Shown: positions 43,333 through 51,733 of the stretch, in pieces
Layout: the number at the start of each line of letters is the position of its first letter
How positions within the stretch are numbered: the stretch's first letter is position 1
Assembly: GCA_020634495.1 (NCBI GenBank)
Contig: JACKBR010000025.1
Coordinates: 10,754-74,753 of the forward strand
From: Ardenticatenaceae bacterium
GTDB lineage: Bacteria; Chloroflexota; Anaerolineae; Promineifilales; Promineifilaceae
Reading direction: 5' to 3'
DNA: 64,000 bases
The notes under the pieces: generated by a model
The model's database searches: none
What the model was told of the DNA's origin: nothing
Seen by the model: only the letters and a program-made list of their open reading frames with translations
Made by a program: the position numbers and the translations under genes

Positions 43333-44373
43333 ATGGATCTGGAACGCCCCGATTTAAGCAACGTTAGCCCCGATGTGCGGGACTACATTGAAGCCTTAGA
43401 AGCTGAACTGCTCAGTGCCCAGGCAAGCCAGCCGCGCCGCCGCAGCGCCGACTCTGAGCCAACTGAACCACCCACCACCCAGCAAATTATCACCATTAGC
43501 CAGCGCGGCGTGGCCAAACGGACGGCGCGGCATTTATACGGCCGTCAGCGGCGCAGCGGCATTGGCGTGTTTGATCTGGACGTGGACGAACATGACTTTC
43601 CCGCGCATGTGGTTGTGGCCGACGAGAGCGAACGGCTGCTGCTCTTTAGCAATTTGGGGCGGGTTTTCCCCATTGCCGTCGCCGCTATTCACCAAACCGA
43701 GGAGCTGCGTGCGCCGGGTGAAAGCCTCGTCAGCCAATTTCCTTTCCATGGCAACGAGCATCTCATCGGCGCGCTTCCGGCTGAGGCTGGGCAGTACGTG
43801 GTTTTGGCCAGCCAGCGCGGCTGGGTGCAGCGCGTGGCCGCCAACTACTTTGGCAAGAGTCTCATCCCCGGCATGGCCTTTCATGACGTAAAGCAAGGGG
43901 GGCAGATTACGGCCGTTTGCTGGACCAACGGCCGTGACGAGATTTTCCTGGCAACCCGGCAGGCGCAGGGCATCCGCTTCCGCGAGACGCAGGTGCCTGC
44001 CCGCGGTGGCTGCCTGGGATTGCGCGTCGATCAGGGGGACGAGGTGGTGGCCGTGTCCAACGTGGTGGAGAGCAGCGGGGTGTTTGTGGTAGGCCACGAC
44101 GGCAAAGGCACCATCCGCCAGATGAGCGGCTTTCGCATGAACAAAGCGCCCGGCGCTGGCGGCAAGGCCATCTTCAAAAGCGATGAACTCATTGGCGCGG
44201 TGACGGTGCGCGAAGAAGACGACCTCTTCATCCTGGCCCAAAGCGGCAAAATGATTCGCTTTCAGGCCAACGAGGTGCCGCCCAAAGAAGGCGTGGTGCA
44301 GGGGGTCAACTGCATGGGGCTGCGCAATGATCTGGTTACGGCCGTTGCCGTCGCCAAACTGGAGAATGGATGA
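43333..44373 (+). CDS. Free-standing GyrA/ParC C-terminal beta-pinwheel protein
   Basis: A 346-residue protein matching only the DNA-wrapping C-terminal domain of gyrase A. After a helical start (residues 10-32) come about six pinwheel blades. The first has QIITISQRGVAKRTARHLYG followed by QRRSGIG (72-78), close to the GyrA box QRRGGKG. Later blades include RGWVQRVAANYFG, ITAVCWTNGRDEIFLATRQA and LFILAQSGKMIRFQANEVP. The topoisomerase catalytic part is absent. It overlaps the next gene, a pentapeptide-repeat protein, by four bases (ATGA). A DNA-wrapping or gyrase-modulating role is likely. Confidence 0.9.
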   Translation: MDLERPDLSNVSPDVRDYIEALEAELLSAQASQPRRRSADSEPTEPPTTQQIITISQRGVAKRTARHLYGRQRRSGIGVFDLDVDEHDFPAHVVVADESERLLLFSNLGRVFPIAVAAIHQTEELRAPGESLVSQFPFHGNEHLIGALPAEAGQYVVLASQRGWVQRVAANYFGKSLIPGMAFHDVKQGGQITAVCWTNGRDEIFLATRQAQGIRFRETQVPARGGCLGLRVDQGDEVVAVSNVVESSGVFVVGHDGKGTIRQMSGFRMNKAPGAGGKAIFKSDELIGAVTVREEDDLFILAQSGKMIRFQANEVPPKEGVVQGVNCMGLRNDLVTAVAVAKLENG

Positions 44374-44960
44374 CATTTTTTGAAGATGGCGAAGAGTACG
44401 TCGAGCAGAAGTTTGCTGACCTGACGTTGACGCAAGAAGTGGTTACGGCCGTTACCTTCGAAGAATGTACCTTCACCGGCTGCAACTTCAGCGAAACGCA
44501 GTTCAAACGCTGCATCTTCCGCGACTGCGCTTTCCAAAACTGCGATCTGAGCCTGCTGGATGTGGATTACAGCACCTTTCAGCGCTGCAAACTGGTGCAG
44601 TGCAAAGCGATTGGCATCAACTGGGCCAAAGTTATGCGTATCGAGCGAATCGAATTCCACGAATGCAACCTCAGCTATGCCGTTTTTATGGAGCTGGATT
44701 TGTCCAAAGCCGTCATGGTTCATTGCCTGGCCAAAGAAGCCACCTTTGCCGAAACCAATCTTACCGAGGCCAACTGCACCCACACGGATTTTACAGACGG
44801 CCGTTTCATCCACACCAACCTCACCAAGGCCGACTTCCGCGGCGCACGAAACTACGCCATTGCCCCTGGCCAAAATACGCTCAAGCAGGCCAAATTTTCA
44901 TTGCCAGAAGCTGTAGCCTTGCTGCACGGTCTGGACATTATTTTAGAGGATTCAGCGTAA
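44370..44960 (+). CDS. Qnr-like pentapeptide-repeat protein
   Basis: A 196-residue pentapeptide-repeat protein. Repeats such as CTFTG-CNFSE-TQFKR-CIFRD-CAFQN and later ATFAE-TNLTE-ANCTH-TDFTD run from about 28 to 155, forming a right-handed square beta-helix with two sections separated near residue 85, as in Qnr proteins. Qnr and MfpA mimic DNA and bind gyrase. Here the partner upstream is a free-standing gyrase C-terminal domain in the same operon with start-stop overlap, which makes a gyrase-related task likely. It is cytoplasmic. Confidence 0.9.
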   Translation: MTFFEDGEEYVEQKFADLTLTQEVVTAVTFEECTFTGCNFSETQFKRCIFRDCAFQNCDLSLLDVDYSTFQRCKLVQCKAIGINWAKVMRIERIEFHECNLSYAVFMELDLSKAVMVHCLAKEATFAETNLTEANCTHTDFTDGRFIHTNLTKADFRGARNYAIAPGQNTLKQAKFSLPEAVALLHGLDIILEDSA

Positions 44961-44961
44961 T

Positions 44962-45030
44962 CACCAGGACTGGCAGTCCTGAATTCAGAATTACCCGAAC
45001 AAATGAAGCGTCAGGACTGCCAATCCTAAT
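44962..45030. repeat. AGGACTGGCAGTCCT repeat pair
   Basis: AGGACTGGCAGTCCT (44966-44980) and its inverted partner AGGACTGCCAATCCT (45013-45027) enclose 32 bases, giving a double palindrome in the spacer before the M20 gene. Confidence 0.75.
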
Positions 45031-45054
45031 ATTTAAACAACAAAAGGAACCAAC

Positions 45055-46236
45055 ATGCTAGACAAAGCCAAAGCTTTACACGATGAACTTATCCGACTGC
45101 GGCGCGATATTCACGCCCATCCCGAACTGGGATTCCAGGAATTCAGAACTTCGGCCCTGGTAGCCGACACGCTTACCGAATTGGGCATTGACGTGAAAAC
45201 CGGGGTTGGTCGCACCGGTGTGGTGGGCCAGATTGGCACAGGGGATGGCCCCACCATCGCCATTCGCGCCGACATGGACGCCCTGCCCATTCTGCAAAAA
45301 TCCGATGCGTCGTACAAATCGCAGAACAATGGCGTGATGCACGCCTGCGGTCACGATTCCCACACCGCCATGCTGCTGGGCGCAGCGCACCTGCTCAAGC
45401 AAAGCCTGGCCGATGGTGGCTGGCAGGGGAACGTTCGCTTCCTTTTCCAGCCATCAGAAGAGGCGTTTGACGCCAACGGCATCAGCGGGGCAACGGCCAT
45501 GATCAGCGACGGCGCACTGGAAGATGTGGACGCAGTCATTGCCCTGCATGTGGCCAGCGATCAGCCAGCGGGCCAGCTGCGCTTTCAGGATGGCTACTCT
45601 CTGGCCAACGTCGATTCCTTTAAGGCGTGGGTGCGCGGCGACGGTGGCCACGGAGCCTACCCGCACACCGGCAGCGACCCGCTGCACATGCTCAGCGTTA
45701 TTTTGCCAGCCATTTACGCCATCCCTTCGCGGCGCATCAACCCCCTGCGTGGCTGTGTGGTGAGCCTGGGTGAAATCAGTGGCGGGGCTGCGCCCAACGT
45801 GATTCCCAATGAGGTGTACATTCAGGGCACCATTCGCTCTTACCACGACGACGTGCGCGAGCAGCTTTGGGCCGAGGTGGAAAATGCCTTCAAGCTGAGC
45901 CAGCAGATGGGCGGCAGCTATAAATTTGAGCTGGCCAAGGGCTACCCGGCCATGTTTAACAGTGAGCAGGTAAACGACTGGATGCGGGATGTGGCGCGGG
46001 AGTTGGGCGGTGAAACGGCCGTAATCGACACCGAGTTTGGCATGGGGGCTGAGGATTTTGCCTACATGACTCGCCAGGCCAAAGGCGCGATGTTCATGCT
46101 GGGCGCAGCCATTGATGATGGCCTTGTGCGCCACCACCACACCGACATTTTTGACATTGATGAAAGCGTGCTGCCTTTAGGCGCAGCCATCCTGGCGGAA
46201 ACTGCCCATCGCTTTGTCACCGGTAAAGTGCGCTAA
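45055..46236 (+). CDS. M20-family amidohydrolase/peptidase
   Basis: A 393-residue dinuclear metal hydrolase of the M20D branch (aminoacylase, hippurate hydrolase, IAA-amino-acid hydrolase type). RRDIHAHPELGFQEFRTS opens it; metal-binding segments are MHACGHDSHTAMLLGAA, FLFQPSEEAF and the terminal histidine in VRHHHTDIFDID. ADMDALPI is a further family motif. No signal peptide. AAAAGGAA lies before the ATG. Substrate specificity is open. Not clearly linked to the neighbours. Confidence 0.93.
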   Translation: MLDKAKALHDELIRLRRDIHAHPELGFQEFRTSALVADTLTELGIDVKTGVGRTGVVGQIGTGDGPTIAIRADMDALPILQKSDASYKSQNNGVMHACGHDSHTAMLLGAAHLLKQSLADGGWQGNVRFLFQPSEEAFDANGISGATAMISDGALEDVDAVIALHVASDQPAGQLRFQDGYSLANVDSFKAWVRGDGGHGAYPHTGSDPLHMLSVILPAIYAIPSRRINPLRGCVVSLGEISGGAAPNVIPNEVYIQGTIRSYHDDVREQLWAEVENAFKLSQQMGGSYKFELAKGYPAMFNSEQVNDWMRDVARELGGETAVIDTEFGMGAEDFAYMTRQAKGAMFMLGAAIDDGLVRHHHTDIFDIDESVLPLGAAILAETAHRFVTGKVR

Positions 46237-46395
46237 AAAGATTGACACATTGCGCCAAATGTGCAGAATTTGTAAAAAAAAGCATGTGAGAACGTGTGAA
46301 GAACCAGAGGATGTACTATAATAACGGCCGTATTGAAAAAATCGCTTTCTGTGAGTTGCTTCACATGCTTTCTTTCAAATCGTTGGAGGTAAACT

Positions 46396-47028
46396 ATGGC
46401 GGGTCCCGCAAACGAAGATAAGTTCTACCCAAATCGCTGGGTGCGCATCATTTTAATTGCTACAGAAGAAATTGTTGGCAAAAATGGTGTTAACGCCTTA
46501 CTCAACATGGGTGGCATGTCTGACTACATCGATAACTACCCCCCGGACAACATGAAGAAAGAAGTCCCCTTTGCCCATGTAGGACAGTTGCAGCAGGCTT
46601 TTTGGGACATGTATGGCGCTCGTGGGGCGCGGGCGTTTGCGGTGCGTGCTGGTAAGAAGACGTTCAACGATGGTCTGGATAGTTTTGGGTCAGTAGCCAC
46701 GGCTGCCCGGGCCGCCATGAAGATTGGCTCCTTAGAGCGGCGCATTGGCCTGGGGCTGCAATTTTTTGCTAAATTCTTTAACCAGGTGAGCGACCAGGAA
46801 GTGTCTCTGACGGATGACGAAAAATCATGGTATTGGAATATCTTGATTTGCCCCATGTGTACTGGACGAAACACAGATTCGCCCGTGTGCCATTTAGCGG
46901 TTGGCGTTCTGCAAGGGGCGTTGGAAAATTTTGTGGATTCTGACAAGCGGTTTAACGTCTCCCCCACGGGCTGTATCGGCCAGGGGGATGAACAGGGCGT
47001 TGTTGTTATCGACAAAGAACCTCTATAA
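46396..47028 (+). CDS. 4-vinyl reductase (V4R) domain protein
   Basis: A 210-residue soluble protein of the type annotated as 4-vinyl reductase in Chloroflexota. It has YPNRWVRIILIATEEIVGKN, YIDNYPPDNMKKE and MYGARGARAFAVRAGKKTF in the first half. The V4R-like C-terminus has CPMCTGRNTDSPVCHLAVG and VSPTGCIGQGDEQGVVV. The cysteines (C-P-M-C, then two more) could bind metal. V4R domains bind small hydrophobic or tetrapyrrole-like ligands. GGAGG precedes the ATG and a terminator follows, so it is monocistronic. Function is unknown. Confidence 0.82.
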   Translation: MAGPANEDKFYPNRWVRIILIATEEIVGKNGVNALLNMGGMSDYIDNYPPDNMKKEVPFAHVGQLQQAFWDMYGARGARAFAVRAGKKTFNDGLDSFGSVATAARAAMKIGSLERRIGLGLQFFAKFFNQVSDQEVSLTDDEKSWYWNILICPMCTGRNTDSPVCHLAVGVLQGALENFVDSDKRFNVSPTGCIGQGDEQGVVVIDKEPL

Positions 47029-47057
47029 TCATCACAATCTTCTGATAGTTTTATGAC

Positions 47058-47088
47058 AAAAGCGCCCCGTGCAGGAGGCGCTTTTTTG
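47058..47088 (+). terminator. Intrinsic terminator after the V4R gene
   Basis: AAAAGCGCC (47058-47066) pairs with GGCGCTTTT (47077-47085), followed by more T. The remaining spacer to 47320 holds one ACGGCCGT and a possible -10 box TATAAT near 47139, with no clear -35. Confidence 0.8.
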
Positions 47089-47320
47089 TTATGTATTACT
47101 CGGAACGGCCGTTCTATAGCAATTTCACCCCGTTTTTATATATAATGCTTTCACCGTATCGTCCAGTTTGTCAGGTGAGGGCAAACTACCAACCGCAGGA
47201 GAAATGGCGACTTCAACCTGTAACTGATTCCAATATAAAGTTCAACCGACCTCGCAGCTTCATCACACCCTGTTGGTATTTTGTTTTCCACCTTGCGTGC
47301 AACTTCTGAAGGAGGTTCTC

Positions 47321-48436
47321 ATGATTCGTAATAAATTGTCCCTGGTAGGATTCGGCCGTTTTGGGCGGAATAGGTTAGCTGCATTCCTGCTGCTATTTCT
47401 TGTTCTGCTGTTTGGCGTTGGAACGGTTAGCTCCCACCCCTACGTTATCCCCACCATCAGCATCACCAGCGTTAAAGCCGGGGAGACGGTCACCATCCAG
47501 ACCCACAACTTCCCTGCCGGTATGACCTTTAACGTGACGATGGGCAAAATGTACACCCAGGGCATTGGCGGCATCTACGTTGGGCAAATTTATTCGGGCT
47601 ATGGTGGATCGTTTCCGGTAACATTCGACATTCCCCCAGAACTTCAAGGGGATGCGCTTATTTCTATTCGTGCTCAAACGGCACACCTTCATCCGTATTA
47701 CGCCTATAATTGGTTTTACAACAATAGCACTGACCCTTATCCGCCAGACAATACCGGCCCAATCTATACAGGGATTCCCACCTTTAAGATTACGGCCGTT
47801 AAAGAAGGCGAAACTGTAACCATTAAAACCAATAACTTCCCGGCTGGCCTGACCTTTGCCGTAACAATGGGCAAAATGTACACGCGCGGCATTGGTGGCA
47901 TTAAGGTAGCCGATTTTTATTCTGGGAGCGGCGGCACACTGACCGCCACATTTAACATTCCCCCCGAGCTAAAGGATGATGCCCGCATCGCCATTCGCGC
48001 CCAAACCGCGCATGGCAATCCGTACTATGCCTTTAACTGGTTCTATAACACAACGGCCGTTGTCGATGATGGTGGTGGCGGCGACGATGGCACGGTTTAC
48101 CCCGTAGACCCCGTGCCTGTTCACACCGGCATACCCACTTTTAAGGTTTGCACCGTCAACAAAGATGGCAATGTGACCATTTTGACCCACAACTTCCCCC
48201 AAAACCAAACGTTTAACGTGACGATGGGGGCCATGTACACGCAAGGCATTAACGGTATTCCGGTAGAACCATTGTCTTCTGAGGGCAACACGAGCGCCCG
48301 CTACACCTTTACAATTCCAGAGGCGCTGAAAGGCTCTTACCGCATCTCCATTCGTGCCCAAACGGCGCACAAATATCCGTATTACGCCTATAACTGGTTC
48401 TACAACAACAGCACGACCATGGATCATTGCCCGTAA
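47321..48436 (+). CDS. Secreted protein of three long tandem repeats
   Basis: A 371-residue exported protein. After a signal peptide with a hydrophobic core at about 22-38 it carries three repeats of about 100 residues, near 41-135, 147-242 and 265-365. Each has TVTI.T.NFPAG.TF.VTMG, then G(I/M)YT.GI.GI and ends with a near-invariant RAQTAH..PYYAYNWFYN. The linkers are acidic or Gly/Asp-rich. I know no named domain for this unit; the strand-rich pattern suggests an Ig-like fold. GAAGGAGG precedes the ATG at 47321. A terminator follows. Confidence 0.85.
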   Translation: MIRNKLSLVGFGRFGRNRLAAFLLLFLVLLFGVGTVSSHPYVIPTISITSVKAGETVTIQTHNFPAGMTFNVTMGKMYTQGIGGIYVGQIYSGYGGSFPVTFDIPPELQGDALISIRAQTAHLHPYYAYNWFYNNSTDPYPPDNTGPIYTGIPTFKITAVKEGETVTIKTNNFPAGLTFAVTMGKMYTRGIGGIKVADFYSGSGGTLTATFNIPPELKDDARIAIRAQTAHGNPYYAFNWFYNTTAVVDDGGGGDDGTVYPVDPVPVHTGIPTFKVCTVNKDGNVTILTHNFPQNQTFNVTMGAMYTQGINGIPVEPLSSEGNTSARYTFTIPEALKGSYRISIRAQTAHKYPYYAYNWFYNNSTTMDHCP

Positions 48437-48464
48437 GGTTTAGCCAGCAGTCAACAGATTGTGG

Positions 48465-48501
48465 AGTCCCTGAGAGCGACAGTTCTCAGGGACTTTTTTT
48501 G
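48465..48501 (+). terminator. Intrinsic terminator after the repeat protein
   Basis: AGTCCCTGAG (48465-48474) pairs perfectly with CTCAGGGACT (48485-48494), then TTTTTTT. Confidence 0.88.
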
Positions 48502-48537
48502 GTCATAACGGCCGTTTCCCTGGTAAACTTAGCCACT

Positions 48538-49548
48538 ATGATTGAGCTTACCCAGCTGCAAAAAGTTGTTCAACAAAATACGCTCATCGACATCCCCCAA
48601 ATGTCTGTAGCTTCGGGAGAGATTACGGCCGTTGCTGGCTTAACGGCCGTGCACAAAGACACCTTCATCCAGTTGATTACCGGATTGACGCCGCCCACTG
48701 CCGGGCAAATTCGGCTTGCCGGGATCGATCCCCACCAGGAAAGAACCCTGTTTGCTCAAAAAGTGGGGGTTTTGCCAACTGAAAACGGCCTGTATGAACG
48801 GCTAACCGTCCGGCAAAATTTGGAATTTTATTGCCGCCTCTACGGGCTGCCGTTTAGCCGGGCTGCTGAAGTGATAACCCTGGTTGGCTTGCAGGACAAA
48901 ATGCAGATTCGGGTGCAGCAGCTTGCCCCAGAGCTGGCCCGACGACTGGCGTTTGGGCGGGCGCTGCTGCACCAGCCGGAGATGCTCATTGCCATAGACC
49001 CATTTACGCATGGCTCTACAGCCTCCATTGGCCTGATTAGCCAGGTGCTGCGCCAGCAGGCTGCCAGGGGCATGGCCATTTTGCTGATTGTGGATGAGAG
49101 TGCGGCGGCAACGGCCGTTTGCCACACCATCCTCATCATGAACCAGGGGCGGCTGAGCCACAGCTACAAACCAGACGACCAGCCCACACCGCCCAATCTG
49201 CCCTTCAAAATTCCGGCCCGGCTAGAGGGCAAAGTGGCCCTGGTGAATCCCGCCGACATTTTGTACGCCACCAGCGATGACGGCCGTACTTATTTATTTA
49301 CAGAAAACGGCCGTATTCCCACCCATCTTACCCTCAGCGAGGTGGAAAGCCGCCTGGCGCGCAGCGGCTTTTTCCGGGCCCATCGCAGCTACCTGGTGAA
49401 CTTGCAGCACATCAAAGAGATGATCGCCTACACCCGCGACAGCTACACCCTCATTTTAGATAGCAACCTGCCCGATGAGACCAGCGCCATCGAAATTCCC
49501 CTCAGCAAAAGCGCCGCCCGTGACCTGCGGGAGCTCCTCGATTTCTAA
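48538..49548 (+). CDS. Degenerate ABC ATPase fused to a LytTR DNA-binding domain
   Basis: A 336-residue fusion. Residues 1-215 follow the ABC ATPase fold of antibiotic-type exporters, but the key sites are altered. Walker A reads GLTAVHKD (34-41) instead of GxxGxGK(S/T), the signature is QLAPELARR, and Walker B reads MLIAIDPF with Pro in place of the catalytic Glu. Residues 235-336 form a LytTR domain with FFRAHRSYLVNLQHIKEMI. It is probably a transcription regulator that has lost ATP hydrolysis. The ATG at 48538 begins the ABC part. It lies close to the PadR operon and ABC-2 exporters. Confidence 0.85.
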   Translation: MIELTQLQKVVQQNTLIDIPQMSVASGEITAVAGLTAVHKDTFIQLITGLTPPTAGQIRLAGIDPHQERTLFAQKVGVLPTENGLYERLTVRQNLEFYCRLYGLPFSRAAEVITLVGLQDKMQIRVQQLAPELARRLAFGRALLHQPEMLIAIDPFTHGSTASIGLISQVLRQQAARGMAILLIVDESAAATAVCHTILIMNQGRLSHSYKPDDQPTPPNLPFKIPARLEGKVALVNPADILYATSDDGRTYLFTENGRIPTHLTLSEVESRLARSGFFRAHRSYLVNLQHIKEMIAYTRDSYTLILDSNLPDETSAIEIPLSKSAARDLRELLDF

Positions 49549-49793
49549 GATTTCAGCGGAAACCACCTAAGAATCTATCCGAACAAGCCACAGAGGAAAA
49601 AGAGAATTCAGAGGCATTGAACCTAAACTCAAAAACCTCTGTGGCTAAGTGGAGAACAAAAAGTCCTTTAAAAACAATCGTCATATTTGAGCTTTTTGTT
49701 CTCCTGAAAGTAAATCACAAGTTGCGCTCAAGTTTTTAAACAACTTTTCGTGATTTACTTAATATTCGGATAGGCATTAAATTTCTGGAGGCG
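49549..49793. other. Spacer with two inverted repeats ahead of the padR promoter
   Basis: Holds AGCCACAGAGG (about 49584-49595) paired with CCTCTGTGGCT (about 49636-49646), and a second element at 49652-49703. There is no open frame of note. The first repeat may serve as terminator-like structure for the upstream gene although it lacks a T run. Confidence 0.55.
49652..49703. repeat. GAGAACAAAAAG...CTTTTTGTTCTC stem-loop, copy 1
   Basis: The arms GAGAACAAAAAG and CTTTTTGTTCTC are complementary, with AT-rich middle. The same arms, in inverted orientation, occur at 51657-51707, so two copies flank the padR-membrane protein unit. Confidence 0.75.
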
Positions 49794-49855
49794 TTGACAA
49801 ACCGGTGTGTCGTTTGCTAATATGTCGTTGGACGACATATTGTTGCCCGACATAT
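49794..49855 (+). promoter_or_regulatory. padR promoter with overlapping PadR operator
   Basis: TTGACA (49794-49799) and TAATAT (49818-49823) are 18 bases apart. The perfect inverted repeat ATATGTCG-TTGGA-CGACATAT (49820-49840) overlaps the -10 box and start point, and a further half-site CGACATAT lies at 49848-49855. ATGT...ACAT repeats are the standard PadR target, so the operon is probably auto-repressed. Confidence 0.85.
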
Positions 49856-49872
49856 TGATTAAGGTGAAACAA

Positions 49873-50211
49873 ATGGATCCGGAACAAAATTTACCCCTTG
49901 GCGAAGCCACCTTTTTTATTTTGCTTAGCTTGATGCCCGCGCCAAAACATGGTTACAGCATCATGAAAGCGGTTGAAGAATTAAGCAACGGCCGTCTGCA
50001 ACTCAGTACCGGCACGCTTTATGGGGCGCTAAAGCGAATGCTGGAGCAGGCCTGGATTGAACGGTACGAGGCGGCCGATCAAACAGACAACGGCCGTATG
50101 CGCAAAACATACCGGCTTACCGAGCTGGGGCGTCGGGTGCTAGATGCCGAAATTGCCCGCATGGACAGCCTGGTGGCAGCCGCCCGCCAGGTTTCTGGAG
50201 GGTTGGCATGA
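49873..50211 (+). CDS. PadR-family transcriptional repressor
   Basis: A 112-residue winged-helix regulator: LGEATFFILLSLMPAPKHGY, GRLQLSTGTLYGALKRMLEQ and RKTYRLTELGRRVLDAE match the family closely. The ATG at 49873 (AAGGTGA upstream) is used because the longer frame would translate the promoter and operator. It overlaps the next gene by four bases. PadR proteins are released by hydrophobic or phenolic ligands; the inducer here is unknown. Probably controls the following membrane genes. Confidence 0.93.
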   Translation: MDPEQNLPLGEATFFILLSLMPAPKHGYSIMKAVEELSNGRLQLSTGTLYGALKRMLEQAWIERYEAADQTDNGRMRKTYRLTELGRRVLDAEIARMDSLVAAARQVSGGLA

Positions 50212-51605
50212 CAGCTTTCTTGTTACAACTTTACCGGCTCATGCTGTGGCTGTATCCTGGTGGATTTTATGCCACGTTTGCTCAGGAAATGGACGATGTT
50301 TTTACCAATAAGTTGCGCCAGGCAGCCGACCAGCGGGCCAAATTGCGGGCGTTTGGGCACGAACTGCGCCATTGGCCCGGCAGCTGCCTGCGGGAGCATT
50401 GGGCAGCCCAGCAGGCGACGTTTAATTTCCCGGTTTTCCACAAGTTGTCCTGGCGCGGAACGGCCGTTGCCGCCCTGCCTTATTTGCTGATGGCCCTCAT
50501 TTATGTCCTGTTCACCTTTATCGTCAGCCAGGGTATATTCAATTTTGTCTTGTTTGGGGCCGTTTTGATTGTACTCACCGTTGCCTGGTGGCAGCATTGG
50601 CCTACCTGGTCGGCCAGCTGGCTGGGCCTTTTGGCTTACCTTCTGTTTTTCATGGTGCTGCCGACGCGCATTGGGCAGGGGCAAGAAGAATGGAACACAA
50701 CGCAACGTTTGGTCTCTATGATTTTTGCTGAAGTGCTGTATTTCTTGCCGCTTTTTTGTGCCTTTTATTGGTTGGTGGGACGTTGGCCGGGCGCTGGCGC
50801 AGCGGTGCTGCTGCCCCCCATTGGCTTTGGCTGGTTTTTGCACATGGAATTTGTGGCTGACAATCTCAGGCTGCCAATCCTTAGCTTTTCCTGGCTTTGG
50901 CTGGCGGTGATGGTTGTGCTGGTGGCCCGATGGGCAGCCCCGCGACGACAAAGCTGGGTGCTGGGCCTGGCTGCATTGGTGATTGGTTTGCTTTCGTCGT
51001 ATGCTGGGCAATTTTGGGTGACTATTCCTGTGGCGGGTTCTTTTGCTCGCCTGATGGAAAACTTTTTGTCTGGGTTTGTGCCTACGCTGCTGCCGCTGGT
51101 GGCCATTTTGCTGCTGCATGCGCTGCGCCGACGGTTTGTGATAGCTGCTAACGGCCGTTCCGCGCTGCGTTATTACCGGGTTTTATTTTGGAGCATTGTG
51201 GCGCTTATTTTGGTCAGCCAGGTGGCCCAGCGCCTCTTTTTGCCTGATGATCTGGCGGCGTTTCGGCCGGGAGCGACTGGGGTGTTAACGGCCGTTTGCC
51301 TGCTGAGTTTGCTGGGAATCGCAGTAAGCGCCTGGCGACTGCGGCGCAGCCAGCCCGGTTGGCTGCTGCTCACCCTGGTGATTCTATTTCCCTTCATTTA
51401 CCAGGTAGGTGCGCTTGGCGTTTTGCTGGGCGAGCTGCCTTTCTTCCAGTCGTTGAATTCAGTTTACCTGTACGAAACCGTCCGTCTGGGCGGGCGGACG
51501 GTTGGATTGGTTTGGCTGGGGCTGTCTGCCTGGCTGCTGGGGCGGCGTTTGCCGTCGCTGCCAGATCTGCCAACGGACGACACTGTGGCCAGTCCAGCTA
51601 CGTAA
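50208..51605 (+). CDS. Polytopic membrane protein with N-terminal YP domain
   Basis: A 465-residue protein. The first 70 residues form a soluble helical domain (LYRLMLWLYPGGFYATFAQE, later LREHW). Then come about ten membrane helices from 88 to 455. The same N-terminal unit (LYP..F...F..EM..VF, then WP...CL..HW) opens the protein at 51734. I know this unit as a frequent partner of PadR regulators, but its function is not established. It overlaps padR by four bases and is very probably under its control. Confidence 0.82.
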   Translation: MTAFLLQLYRLMLWLYPGGFYATFAQEMDDVFTNKLRQAADQRAKLRAFGHELRHWPGSCLREHWAAQQATFNFPVFHKLSWRGTAVAALPYLLMALIYVLFTFIVSQGIFNFVLFGAVLIVLTVAWWQHWPTWSASWLGLLAYLLFFMVLPTRIGQGQEEWNTTQRLVSMIFAEVLYFLPLFCAFYWLVGRWPGAGAAVLLPPIGFGWFLHMEFVADNLRLPILSFSWLWLAVMVVLVARWAAPRRQSWVLGLAALVIGLLSSYAGQFWVTIPVAGSFARLMENFLSGFVPTLLPLVAILLLHALRRRFVIAANGRSALRYYRVLFWSIVALILVSQVAQRLFLPDDLAAFRPGATGVLTAVCLLSLLGIAVSAWRLRRSQPGWLLLTLVILFPFIYQVGALGVLLGELPFFQSLNSVYLYETVRLGGRTVGLVWLGLSAWLLGRRLPSLPDLPTDDTVASPAT

Positions 51606-51651
51606 ACCGCAAAAAGTATTTGGAAATCCGCACGGCTATTTGCGGTTTACG
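51601..51651. repeat. CGTAAACCGCA...TGCGGTTTACG inverted repeat
   Basis: Perfect 11-base arms at 51601-51611 and 51641-51651. The left arm includes the stop codon of the membrane gene. There is no T run, so it may protect the mRNA end rather than terminate. Confidence 0.7.
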
Positions 51652-51656
51652 TTAAA

Positions 51657-51707
51657 GAGAACAAAAGCTTCTTTAAGTTAAAATTATTTTAAGGACTTTT
51701 TGTTCTC
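51657..51707. repeat. GAGAACAAAAG...CTTTTTGTTCTC stem-loop, copy 2
   Basis: Arms GAGAACAAAAG and CTTTTTGTTCTC. Its reverse complement resembles copy 1 at 49652-49703, including the GTCCTTWAAA segment, so the two are inverted copies about 2 kb apart. Confidence 0.75.
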
Positions 51708-51733
51708 TACTTAATTGCTCCACAAAAAAACAG

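Noticed and set aside
43534..44376. 280-codon minus-strand frame opposite the GyrA-CTD gene
   Set aside because: Shadow frame rich in Ala/His with no family pattern; the plus-strand gene is clearly real and has a ribosome binding site.
50223..51119. 298-codon minus-strand frame opposite the PadR-linked membrane gene
   Set aside because: Gln/Arg/His-rich composition typical of the antisense of a hydrophobic protein.
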